DNA of 64,000 bases from JAFARZ01 sp035651595. Its GTDB lineage: Bacteria > Actinomycetota > Actinomycetes > Streptosporangiales > Streptosporangiaceae. The notes under the pieces are model-generated. The model had not been told where the DNA came from. It was given only the letters and a program-made list of their open reading frames with translations, and did no database searches. The translations under genes and the position numbers were made by a program. The DNA lies in NCBI GenBank assembly GCA_035651595.1, contig DASRFJ010000185.1:1-64000 (forward strand), in the 5' to 3' direction. Positions 43,433 through 51,566 of this stretch are shown here, in pieces. How positions within the stretch are numbered: the stretch's first letter is position 1; each line of letters starts with the position of its first letter.

Positions 43433-45772
43433 GTGGTGTTCGTGAAATTGCGCAGGCTGCGCAGATATTTCGTCTTGCTGGCGGCCGCGGTCCTGGGCAT
43501 TACCGGGCTGGGCGCGGCTGCCATCGCGGGTTCGCCCCCGGCCGCCGCGGCGACCGGCTGCTCGGTGGCGTACTCGATCCAGAGCCAGTGGAGTACCGGG
43601 TTCGTGGTGTCGATCACGATCACGAACCTGGGCTCGCCGATCACCAGTTGGAACCTCGGGTACTCCTATTCAGGGAACCAGCAGGTCACCAATGGGTGGA
43701 ACGGCACCTGGTCGCAGTCCGGCGAGAACGTCACGGTGACTAACGCCAGCTACAACGGCAGCGTGGCCACCAACGGGACCGTCAACTTCGGCGCCCAGTT
43801 CAGCTACAGCGGCACCAACACCAACCCGACCGCCTTCACGGTCAACGGGACCCAATGCACCGGTCAGACCACGTCACCGGGCAATATCGTGGTGAACCCC
43901 ACGTCGCAGAACATCGCCCAGAACGGCTCGGGCACGGTGGCGGTCTCGCTGTCCGCCGCGCCAACCGCCAACGTCACCGTGACGACGGCGGAGACCTCAG
44001 GAAACAGCGGCCTGTCCGTGTCGTCCGGTGGGTCACTGACCTTCACCCCGTCGAACTTCTCGACCGTGCAGAACGTGAAGATCGCCGCTGATTCCTCCGG
44101 GTCCGGGATGGCGACGTTCACCGTGAGTGCCACCGGTTACACGTCGGTGACGTTCACCGTGAACGAGACGACGTCGGGGGGCACGCCCAGCCTGTCGGTG
44201 ACGCCGACCGCACAGAACATCACCCAGGGCAGCACCGGCACGGTCGGCGTGTCGCTGTCCTCCGCACCGTCCGCCAACGTGACCGTGACGGTGGCCCGCA
44301 CCAGCGGTAACACGGGGCTGTCCGTGACCGCGGGTAGCTCGCTGACGTTCACCCCGACGAACTTCGGCACCGCACAGAGCGTGACGGTCACCGCGGACGG
44401 CTCGAGCACCGGTGCGGCCACGTTCACGGTGAGCGCGCCCGGGCTCACCTCGGTGTCGTTCACCGCCACCGAGGCCGTCGGCTGCACCGGCAACTGCGGT
44501 CACGTCGCTGACCCGTTCAGTGGAGCCAAGCCTTACCTGAACCCCGACTACGTCAAGGAAGTCCAAGCCCAGGCGAGTTCCGACGGCTCAAGCGCCGAGG
44601 CCGCGGTGGCCAACAGCGAGACCGCCATCTGGCTGGACACGATGGCCTCGATCAACGGCGGCACCACCGCCACCGGCACCCGTACCGGCCTGATGCAGCA
44701 GCTCACCAACGCGGCCGCCGCGGGCACCGCGGCCACCCCGTCCCTGGTCGAGATCGTCGTCTACGACCTGCCCGGCCGGGACTGCGCGGCGCTGGCCTCC
44801 AACGGTGAGATCCCGGCGACCACCGCGGGCCTGACCGAGTACGAGAGCCAGTACATCGACCCGATCGCGTCGATCCTTACCCAGTTCGCCAGCTCCAACA
44901 TCCGGGTTGTCGCGATCATCGAACCGGACTCGCTGCCCAACGTGGTCACCAACCAGTCCAAGTCCGCCTGCCAGACGGCCACCCCGTTCTACGAGCAGGG
45001 CATCACGTACGCGCTGAACAAGCTGCACGCGATCAGCAACGTGTACAACTACATGGACATCGCGCACTCCGCATGGCTGGGCTGGCCCAACAACATGAGC
45101 GGCACCCCGGCCGTGTACAACTCGGTGGTCCAGGCCACCACGGCCAAGTACGCCAGCATCGACGGGTTCATCAGCGACACGGCGAACTACACCCCGACCC
45201 AGGAACCGCTGCTGACCAACCCGACCCTGCAGATCAACGGCCAGAACGTCGACTCGGCGACGTTCTACCAGTTCAACCCCACGTTCGACGAGCTCACCTA
45301 CGACACCCAGATGTACAACACGCTGGTGTCGGCCGGCTTCCCGGCGAGCAAGAAGTTCCTGATCGACACCTCGCGCAACGGCTGGGGCGCAACCCACCCC
45401 ACGACGATCACGCAGGCGTCGGACGTCAACACCTACGTCGCGGACAACAAGATCGACAAGCGGCCGTTCCGCGGCGACTGGTGCAACCAGAACAACGCGG
45501 GCATCGGTGCCAGGCCAGCCGACCAGCCGTTCGGCGCGTCCAGCCCGATCCTGGCCTTCGTGTGGATCAAGCCGCCGGGCGAGTCCGACGGTGACTACCC
45601 CACCTCGACGCACACCCACGGCGACCCGCACTGCGACCCGAACGGCACGAACACCGACGGCAACGGCGGCACGTACTCCACCGGCTCGATCCCGGGCTTC
45701 GATGTCCCGGCCGGCCAGTGGTTCCCGGCCGAATTCCAGATGCTCGTCAAGAATGCCTTCCCGGGATTCTGA
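43433..45772 (+). CDS. GH6 cellobiohydrolase/cellulase with N-terminal CBM2
   Basis: Secreted inverting cellulase. GGAGG at 43423-43427 favours GTG 43433 or 43436 over the ATG at 43412, giving a signal peptide VKLRRLRRYFVLLAAAVLGI...PPAAAA. Then CBM2 (GCSVAYSIQSQWSTGFVVS to QCTG), two beta-sandwich linker modules of ~95 residues (NIVVNPTSQNIAQNGSGTV..., LSVTPTAQNITQGSTGTVGV...), and a GH6 domain: family signature VYDLPGRDCAALASNGE, acid Asp in IIEPDSLPN (about residue 499), ATFYQFNPTFDELTYD, and FVWIKPPGESDG. It is paired with GH5 by a one-base stop/start overlap (TGATG). Confidence 0.93.
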   Translation: MVFVKLRRLRRYFVLLAAAVLGITGLGAAAIAGSPPAAAATGCSVAYSIQSQWSTGFVVSITITNLGSPITSWNLGYSYSGNQQVTNGWNGTWSQSGENVTVTNASYNGSVATNGTVNFGAQFSYSGTNTNPTAFTVNGTQCTGQTTSPGNIVVNPTSQNIAQNGSGTVAVSLSAAPTANVTVTTAETSGNSGLSVSSGGSLTFTPSNFSTVQNVKIAADSSGSGMATFTVSATGYTSVTFTVNETTSGGTPSLSVTPTAQNITQGSTGTVGVSLSSAPSANVTVTVARTSGNTGLSVTAGSSLTFTPTNFGTAQSVTVTADGSSTGAATFTVSAPGLTSVSFTATEAVGCTGNCGHVADPFSGAKPYLNPDYVKEVQAQASSDGSSAEAAVANSETAIWLDTMASINGGTTATGTRTGLMQQLTNAAAAGTAATPSLVEIVVYDLPGRDCAALASNGEIPATTAGLTEYESQYIDPIASILTQFASSNIRVVAIIEPDSLPNVVTNQSKSACQTATPFYEQGITYALNKLHAISNVYNYMDIAHSAWLGWPNNMSGTPAVYNSVVQATTAKYASIDGFISDTANYTPTQEPLLTNPTLQINGQNVDSATFYQFNPTFDELTYDTQMYNTLVSAGFPASKKFLIDTSRNGWGATHPTTITQASDVNTYVADNKIDKRPFRGDWCNQNNAGIGARPADQPFGASSPILAFVWIKPPGESDGDYPTSTHTHGDPHCDPNGTNTDGNGGTYSTGSIPGFDVPAGQWFPAEFQMLVKNAFPGF
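43697..43830 (+). repeat. 134-base block identical to the GH5 gene's CBM2
   Basis: Every base matches 46018-46151 in the following gene, whereas the CBM2 parts on either side carry 17 differences in total. This points to recent gene conversion or a young duplication. Confidence 0.88.
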
Positions 45773-47547
45773 TGCGGCGACACCGTTATCTCGCAAGCCT
45801 GGCGGCGCTCGTCCTGAGCGTCGCCGGGCTCGGCGCCGGCGCGATCGCCGGCTCGACACCAGCCAATGCGGCAACGGGTTGCTCGGTGGCGTACTCGGTC
45901 CAGTCCCAGTGGAGTACCGGGTTCGTGGTGTCGATCACGATCACGAACCTGGGCTCGCCGATGACCAGCTGGAACCTGGGGTACTCCTACTCCGGGAATC
46001 AGCAGGTCACTAACGGCTGGAACGGCACCTGGTCGCAGTCCGGCGAGAACGTCACGGTGACTAACGCCAGCTACAACGGCAGCGTGGCCACCAACGGGAC
46101 CGTCAACTTCGGCGCCCAGTTCAGCTACAGCGGCACCAACACCAACCCGACGGCCTTCACGGTCAACGGAACGCAGTGCACCGGCCAGGTGTCCTCTGGC
46201 GGTGCCGCGGTCGTCGCCAATCCGGCGACCTCGTCGGTGCAGCAAGGCGCCACCGGAACGGTCGGCATCTCGCTGTCCGCCGCACCGGCCGCCAACGTCA
46301 CGGTGTCGGTGAGCCGCACCTCAGGGAACACCGGGCTGTCGGTGACCGCGGGAAGTTCACTGACGTTCACGCCGTCGAACTTCGCCACGGCGCAGAACGT
46401 GACGATCACGGCGGACACGTCGAGTACTGGGTCCGCGACGTTCACCGCCAGCGGCACCGGCCTCACGGCGGCGACGTTCACCGTGAACGAAACCGGCGGC
46501 TCGAACGGCGGCGGGCCTGCTCCGCAGCTGCACGTGTCTGGCAACAAGCTGGTGACCGCCAGCGGCCAGCAGGTGATCCTGCGCGGCATCAACCGGTCCG
46601 GCGCCGAGTACTCGTGCGTGAACGGCACCGGCATCTTCGACGGCGAGATGGACCAGGCGGCCATCACGGCGATGAAGAGCTGGGGCGTCAACGCGGTCCG
46701 GATGCCGCTGAACGAGGCGTGCTGGAACGGGGAGTCGTACGTCAGCTCCCAGTTCGCCGGCGCGAACTACCAGAACGCGATCAAGTCCGAGGTCAGCCTC
46801 ATGAACTCGAACGGGCTTGACGTGATCCTGGACCTGCACTGGACCGACGGTTCGTACACCGGCCCGTCACCTGGCAGTTGCAAGTCGAACCAGGTGGCCG
46901 AGGCCTTCTGTCAGAAGCCGATGCCGGACGCGGCGCAGGCGATCCCGTTCTGGACCTCGGTGGCGACGGCGTTCAAGGGCAACGACGCGGTCATCTTCGA
47001 CCTGTTCAACGAGCCCTACCCGGATATCTCGGCGGGCAACGAGACGGCGGGCTGGCAGTGCTGGCTGAGTGGCGGCACTTGCACGGGCATCGGCTACCCG
47101 GTCGCCGGAATGCAGCAGATGCTCAACGCGGTCCGCGGCGCGGGCGCGAACAACGTCGTAATGCTGGGCGGCCTCACCTGGTCGAACGACATGACCCAGT
47201 GGCTGTCCCACGAGCCATCGGATCCGGACCACAACCTGGCCGCGTCCTGGCATTCCTACAACTTCAACGCGTGCAGCAACCAGTCCTGCTGGACTTCGCA
47301 GATCGCGCCGGTCATCGCCCAGGTTCCCCTGGTGGCCGGGGAGATCGGCGAGAACGACTGCTCTGGAAGCTACATCAACCCGCTGACCACGTGGCTGGAC
47401 TCGCAGAACACCAGCTACCTGGCCTGGGCCTGGAACGCCGACTTCGACTGCTCCTCCGGTCCCGGCCTGATAACCGACTATGTCCCCGGCGACGCGACTT
47501 CCTACGGTGCCGCGTACAAGGCGCACCTGGCATCCCTGGGCCTATGA
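45772..47547 (+). CDS. GH5 endoglucanase with N-terminal CBM2
   Basis: Secreted 591-residue endo-beta-1,4-glucanase. ATG 45772 overlaps the GH6 stop; signal peptide MRRHRYLASLAALVLSVAGL ... ANA. CBM2 (~36-138), one beta-sandwich linker module (~143-235) like those in GH6, then a GH5 domain from LHVSGNKLVTASGQQVILRG: GVNAVRMPLNEACW, DVILDLHWTD, acid Glu414 in LFNEPYP and nucleophile Glu524 in VAGEIGEND. The GH6 and GH5 enzymes made in equal amount would act as exo/endo partners. Confidence 0.92.
   Translation: MRRHRYLASLAALVLSVAGLGAGAIAGSTPANAATGCSVAYSVQSQWSTGFVVSITITNLGSPMTSWNLGYSYSGNQQVTNGWNGTWSQSGENVTVTNASYNGSVATNGTVNFGAQFSYSGTNTNPTAFTVNGTQCTGQVSSGGAAVVANPATSSVQQGATGTVGISLSAAPAANVTVSVSRTSGNTGLSVTAGSSLTFTPSNFATAQNVTITADTSSTGSATFTASGTGLTAATFTVNETGGSNGGGPAPQLHVSGNKLVTASGQQVILRGINRSGAEYSCVNGTGIFDGEMDQAAITAMKSWGVNAVRMPLNEACWNGESYVSSQFAGANYQNAIKSEVSLMNSNGLDVILDLHWTDGSYTGPSPGSCKSNQVAEAFCQKPMPDAAQAIPFWTSVATAFKGNDAVIFDLFNEPYPDISAGNETAGWQCWLSGGTCTGIGYPVAGMQQMLNAVRGAGANNVVMLGGLTWSNDMTQWLSHEPSDPDHNLAASWHSYNFNACSNQSCWTSQIAPVIAQVPLVAGEIGENDCSGSYINPLTTWLDSQNTSYLAWAWNADFDCSSGPGLITDYVPGDATSYGAAYKAHLASLGL
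46018..46151 (+). repeat. 134-base block identical to the GH6 gene's CBM2
   Basis: Partner of 43697-43830, in the same orientation 2.3 kb away; recombination between the two would delete most of the GH6 gene and leave a CBM2-GH5 fusion. Confidence 0.88.
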
Positions 47548-47663
47548 TCCGGATGCCGCGTCGCGTCGCGCCGCTGGCCGCGTGCCTGCTCCTGATCGGA
47601 GCGGGCACGCAGGCCGCGGCCTGCCCGGCCTCCCCGGCAGGGACGCGGGCGCCGGGCCAGTAG
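47544..47663 (+). CDS. Possible 39-residue secreted mini-protein
   Basis: ATG at 47544 overlaps the GH5 stop (ATGA) and opens a frame of 39 codons: basic MIRMPRRVAP, hydrophobic LAACLLLIGAG, then AAACPASPAGTRAPGQ and TAG. It looks like a signal peptide (or lipoprotein signal ending at Cys) with almost no mature part. It may be a translated small protein, a relic of a third secreted enzyme, or chance. The overlap with the GH5 stop is the main support. Confidence 0.35.
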   Translation: MIRMPRRVAPLAACLLLIGAGTQAAACPASPAGTRAPGQ

Positions 47664-47680
47664 GGCAGATCCGGGCGAAC

Positions 47681-47691
47681 TGCAAGTTTCA
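47681..47691. promoter_or_regulatory. TGCAAGTTTCA motif before the second GH5 gene
   Basis: One mismatch from the perfect palindrome TGAAA-n-TTTCA; 129 bases upstream of the GH5 start. Same motif class as at 38203 and 43208. Confidence 0.4.
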
Positions 47692-47819
47692 TATCGATAC
47701 CGGCGGATCCCGCCCTTTCTCGCTGGTCAGCGCCTCGTCGGCGGGCTGACCCGGTGCGGGTCCGCCGACCCGTCCGTAGCGTCGGTGCCGGAACCACTGG
47801 CCGAAACTCAGGAGGAAAA

Positions 47820-49439
47820 ATGCGCTCACGGCTTTCCGCGCCGCTCCTCGCGGTCGGCGCGACCGCCGTCCTAGGCGCCGGCTGGCTGGCCGGCGTCGGC
47901 CCGGTGAGCCACGCCACGGCCGGCGCCCCCGCTGCCGCCGCGGCCGGAGTCGGCGCCGGGTACTGGCACACCAGCGGCAACCAGATCCTCGACTCCAGCG
48001 GCAACCCGGTGCGCATCGCCGGGATCAACTGGTACGGCTTCGAGACGCCGGACGAGATCGCGCACGGGCTGTGGGCGCAGGACTACCACAAGATCATCGA
48101 CGACATGAAGAACCTGGGCTACAACACGATCCGTATCCCGTTCTCCAACCAGATGGTCGAGACGCCGATCGTGCCGCAGAACCTCAGCTTCTTCAACACC
48201 GGCCCGATCAACACCGACCTCAAGGGCCTGAACTCGCTCCAGATCCTGGACAAGATCATCACATACGCAGGTCAGGATGGGCTGAAGGTCATCTTGGACG
48301 ACCACAGGTCTGAGGCGGGGGAATCAGCAGAGCAGAACGGCCTGTGGTACACGTCCGCGTACCCCTCCTCGGCCTGGGTGAGCGATTGGACCGCGCTCGC
48401 GAAGCGATACGCGGGCAACCCGACGGTAATCGGCTTCGACCTGCGCAACGAGCCGCACACGCCGGCCGGTGACACGTACGCGCAGGGCGCCACCTGGGGC
48501 ACCGGCGACCCGAACACCGACGTGCGCCTGGCGTACCAGCAGGCCGGAAACGCGATCATCGCGGCCGACCCGGGCGCGCTGATCTTCTGCGAGGGCATCG
48601 GCGAGAACCCGACCGCGTCCGGCGGAACCAACTCCACCTGGTGGGGCGGCGACCTGGCGCTGGCCGGCCAGTTCCCGGTCACGCTGACCTCGCCCGGGCA
48701 CGTGGTGTACTCGGCGCACGACTACGGGCCTAGCCTGTTCCAGCAGACCTGGTTCAACTCCTCGACCACCCCGGCCTCGCTCGACGCGGTGTGGAACGGC
48801 AACTGGGGCTACCTGTACAACCAGGGCACGGCGCCGGTATGGGTGGGCGAGTTCGGCACCGACAACACGGCCTCGGACGTTCAGTCGACCGCGGCCGGAT
48901 CGCAGGGACAGTGGTTCTCCAGCCTGGTCTCCTACATAGCGTCGAACCGCTGGATGGGGTGGACCTACTGGGCGCTCAACGGCGAGGATCCGTACAACCT
49001 GCTGGACGGCAGCTACGACTCGACCCCGGCGTCCGCCGCGAAGCAGTCGCTGCTGGCCTCGATCCAGTTCCCGCTCCCCGGCGCGGGCAACGGCTCCTCG
49101 TCCAGCCCTCCGCCACCCCCGGTGCTGAGCTGCCACGTGGCGTACTCGCTGACCAACTCGTGGTCCACCGGCTTCCAGGCCCAGGTCGTGCTCAACAACA
49201 CCGGGACGTCCACGATCAACGGCTGGACCTTGACCTGGACGTTCCCCGGTGACCAGAAGATCAGCAACCTGTGGAACGCCACGTACACCCAGTCCGGCGA
49301 GCAGGTCACGGTGACCGCCGCGTCCTTCGACGCCACGATAGCCCCGTCGAGCAACGTCACTGTCGGCTTCACCGCATCGTTCACCAGCAACAACGCCAAC
49401 CCGACCGCATTCTCCGTGAACGGGAGCCCGTGCTCATGA
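47820..49439 (+). CDS. GH5 cellulase with C-terminal CBM2
   Basis: The 539-residue secreted enzyme starts at ATG 47820 directly behind GGAGG. Signal peptide to about HATAGAPAAAA; GH5 domain from YWHTSGNQILDSSGNPVRIA with GYNTIRIPFSNQM, KVILDDHRSEAG, acid Glu211 in FDLRNEPHTP, and nucleophile Glu344 in VWVGEFGTDN; short Pro/Ser linker; CBM2 from SCHVAYSLTNSWSTGFQAQ to NGSPCS. The domain order is reversed compared with the first GH5. The stop overlaps the GH30 start by four bases (ATGA), so the two are made together. Confidence 0.92.
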   Translation: MRSRLSAPLLAVGATAVLGAGWLAGVGPVSHATAGAPAAAAAGVGAGYWHTSGNQILDSSGNPVRIAGINWYGFETPDEIAHGLWAQDYHKIIDDMKNLGYNTIRIPFSNQMVETPIVPQNLSFFNTGPINTDLKGLNSLQILDKIITYAGQDGLKVILDDHRSEAGESAEQNGLWYTSAYPSSAWVSDWTALAKRYAGNPTVIGFDLRNEPHTPAGDTYAQGATWGTGDPNTDVRLAYQQAGNAIIAADPGALIFCEGIGENPTASGGTNSTWWGGDLALAGQFPVTLTSPGHVVYSAHDYGPSLFQQTWFNSSTTPASLDAVWNGNWGYLYNQGTAPVWVGEFGTDNTASDVQSTAAGSQGQWFSSLVSYIASNRWMGWTYWALNGEDPYNLLDGSYDSTPASAAKQSLLASIQFPLPGAGNGSSSSPPPPPVLSCHVAYSLTNSWSTGFQAQVVLNNTGTSTINGWTLTWTFPGDQKISNLWNATYTQSGEQVTVTAASFDATIAPSSNVTVGFTASFTSNNANPTAFSVNGSPCS

Positions 49440-51478
49440 GCAATCGCCTTGCCCGCATCGCGGCGGCCGCCGGGATCGTCCTCGCGGCCGGGACGCTCGG
49501 CAGTGCTGTCCCGGCCATGGCAGGAACCGCCGTGACCGCGTCCACCGCGACCGTCAACGGCGGCACGACGTTCCAGACGATCACCGGCTTCGGCGCCTCG
49601 GAGGGGTTCGGCGAGGCCGCGACCGTCATGAACGCGTCGTCGGCGGTGCAGACCCAGGCGCTGAACCTGATGTACGGGACGTCGGGCGGCGCCGGCCTGA
49701 CGATCCTGCGCAACGAGATCGGCGCGGATGCCGGCACCACGATCGAGCCGTCCGCCCCGTCCTCGCCGTCCGCGACGCCGAGCTACATCCCGCTGTCACA
49801 GACCAACCAGGACCAGGGTCAGCTCTGGTTCGCGCAGCAGCTCAAGGCCCGGTTCGGCGTCACGAACGTGTTCGCCGACGCGTGGTCGGCGCCGTCGTTC
49901 ATGAAGACGAACAACTCGGCGATCAACGGCGGCGCGGTCTGCGGCCTGTCCGGCGCCACCTGCTCCAGCGGCAACTGGGTGCAGGCCTATGCGAACTACC
50001 TGAAGCAGTACGCGGCGGACTACGCCGCGGCCGGCGACCCGCTGACCTACATCGGCCCGGAGAACGAGGCCAACCTGTCGGTCAGCTACGACAGCATGCA
50101 GCTGTCTCCATCCCAGACGGCGCAGCTCCTGGACACGCTGGGCCCGACGATGGCCGGTACCGGGACCGCGGTCGAATGCTGCGCGACCGAGGGCTGGGAC
50201 TTCGCCCAGCAGTACGCGGCCGCGATCGAGGCGGACCCGACGGCGAGCGCCGACACCGCGGTCTTCACCAGCCACGGCTACACCGCGGCGCCCACCTCGC
50301 CGCTGTCCGGCTGGTCCAAGCCAGCCTGGGAGACGGAGTGGTCCACGTTCGAGACGTGGGATCCAGCCTGGGACGACGGCACCGACGCGTCCGGCCTCAC
50401 CTGGGCCCAGCACGTCTTCGCCGGCCTGGATTCCGCGAACCTGAACGCGTTCCTGTACTGGTGGGGATCGACGACGCCATCGGAGAACGGTGACAACGAG
50501 GGCCTGATCCAGATCAACGGCAGCACGGTCGCCTCCTCGGGCCGGCTGTGGGCGCTGGGCAACTTCAGCCGGTTCGTCCGTCCCGGCGCGGTGCGCATCG
50601 GCGCGTCGACCGCGGACGGCAACCTCACTCTGGACGCGTTCAAGAACACCGACGGCACCGTGTCCGTCGTCGTGCTCAACACCGGGTCCAGCTCCGACGC
50701 GGTGAGCTACTCGCTGTCCGGCACCGGCACGCCGAACGGGGCCACGGTGACCCCTTACCTGACCAATGCGTCGAACGACATCGCGGCGCAGCCGGCCACG
50801 TCGGTCAGCGGCGGCGCGTTCAGCTCGACGATCCCCGCCCGGTCGCTGGAGACCTACGTGATCGGCAGCACCGGGTGCACGACGTGCAACACGGTCACGG
50901 TGACGAACCCGGGCAACCAGTCAACGGTCACCGGCACCGCGGTCAGCCTGCAGATCAAGGCGTCGGACTCCACCGCCGGGCAGACGCTCAGCTACAGCGC
51001 CGCGAACCTGCCCGCCGGCCTGTCGATCAGCCCCACCACCGGCCTGATCACCGGCGCCCCGACCGCCAGCGGCAGCTCCAGCGTCACCGTCACGGCCACA
51101 GACACCACCGGCGCGTCCGGCACGGCGTCGTTCACCTGGGCGGTGACCACCGGCACCACCGGCGGGTTCTGTCACGTCACCTACGCCAAGGCCAGCGAAT
51201 GGCAAGGCGGCGTCGTGGCCAACGTCACGATCAACAACACCGGCACGTCGGCCATCAACAACTGGACACTGACCTTCACCTTCCCCGGCGACACCAAGAT
51301 CACCAACGCCTGGAACGGCATCGCCACCCAGGCCGGCGAAAACGTCACCATCACCAACGAGCCCTACAACGCCACCATCCCGGCAGGCGGCAACACCGCC
51401 ATGGGCTTCCAAGGCACCTGGACCAACAGCGACGCCGCACCCACCTCGTTCGCCGTCAACGGCACCACCTGCACCTGA
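49436..51478 (+). CDS. GH30 glycoside hydrolase with Ig-like module and CBM2
   Basis: Secreted 680-residue enzyme, probably a xylanase or glucuronoxylanase. Signal peptide MSNRLARIAAAAGIVLAAGT...AMA; catalytic domain from about residue 38 (FQTITGFGASEGFGEA) to 460, with acid Glu211 in GPENEANLSVS and nucleophile Glu301 in WETEWSTFE. A putative-Ig module (VTVTNPGNQSTVTGTAVSLQ) and CBM2 follow, matching the C-terminal end of GH48. The open frame extends upstream inside the GH5 gene, but ATG 49436 overlapping the GH5 stop is clearly the start. It adds hemicellulose breakdown to the cellulase set. Confidence 0.9.
   Translation: MSNRLARIAAAAGIVLAAGTLGSAVPAMAGTAVTASTATVNGGTTFQTITGFGASEGFGEAATVMNASSAVQTQALNLMYGTSGGAGLTILRNEIGADAGTTIEPSAPSSPSATPSYIPLSQTNQDQGQLWFAQQLKARFGVTNVFADAWSAPSFMKTNNSAINGGAVCGLSGATCSSGNWVQAYANYLKQYAADYAAAGDPLTYIGPENEANLSVSYDSMQLSPSQTAQLLDTLGPTMAGTGTAVECCATEGWDFAQQYAAAIEADPTASADTAVFTSHGYTAAPTSPLSGWSKPAWETEWSTFETWDPAWDDGTDASGLTWAQHVFAGLDSANLNAFLYWWGSTTPSENGDNEGLIQINGSTVASSGRLWALGNFSRFVRPGAVRIGASTADGNLTLDAFKNTDGTVSVVVLNTGSSSDAVSYSLSGTGTPNGATVTPYLTNASNDIAAQPATSVSGGAFSSTIPARSLETYVIGSTGCTTCNTVTVTNPGNQSTVTGTAVSLQIKASDSTAGQTLSYSAANLPAGLSISPTTGLITGAPTASGSSSVTVTATDTTGASGTASFTWAVTTGTTGGFCHVTYAKASEWQGGVVANVTINNTGTSAINNWTLTFTFPGDTKITNAWNGIATQAGENVTITNEPYNATIPAGGNTAMGFQGTWTNSDAAPTSFAVNGTTCT
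51161..51474 (+). repeat. CBM2 cassette, right arm of a 314-base inverted repeat
   Basis: Inverted copy of 39187-39500 with four mismatches; the two arms enclose about 11.7 kb containing GH48 (most of it), GH6, both GH5 and GH30 genes. Confidence 0.9.
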
Positions 51479-51566
51479 CATCCTGCCCCAACCCTCCGCT
51501 CCCACCTCGCCAACGTGCCAAATGCGCAGTTGAGCCCACTAGAGCGTGTCAAAATGCGCGCCGCCG

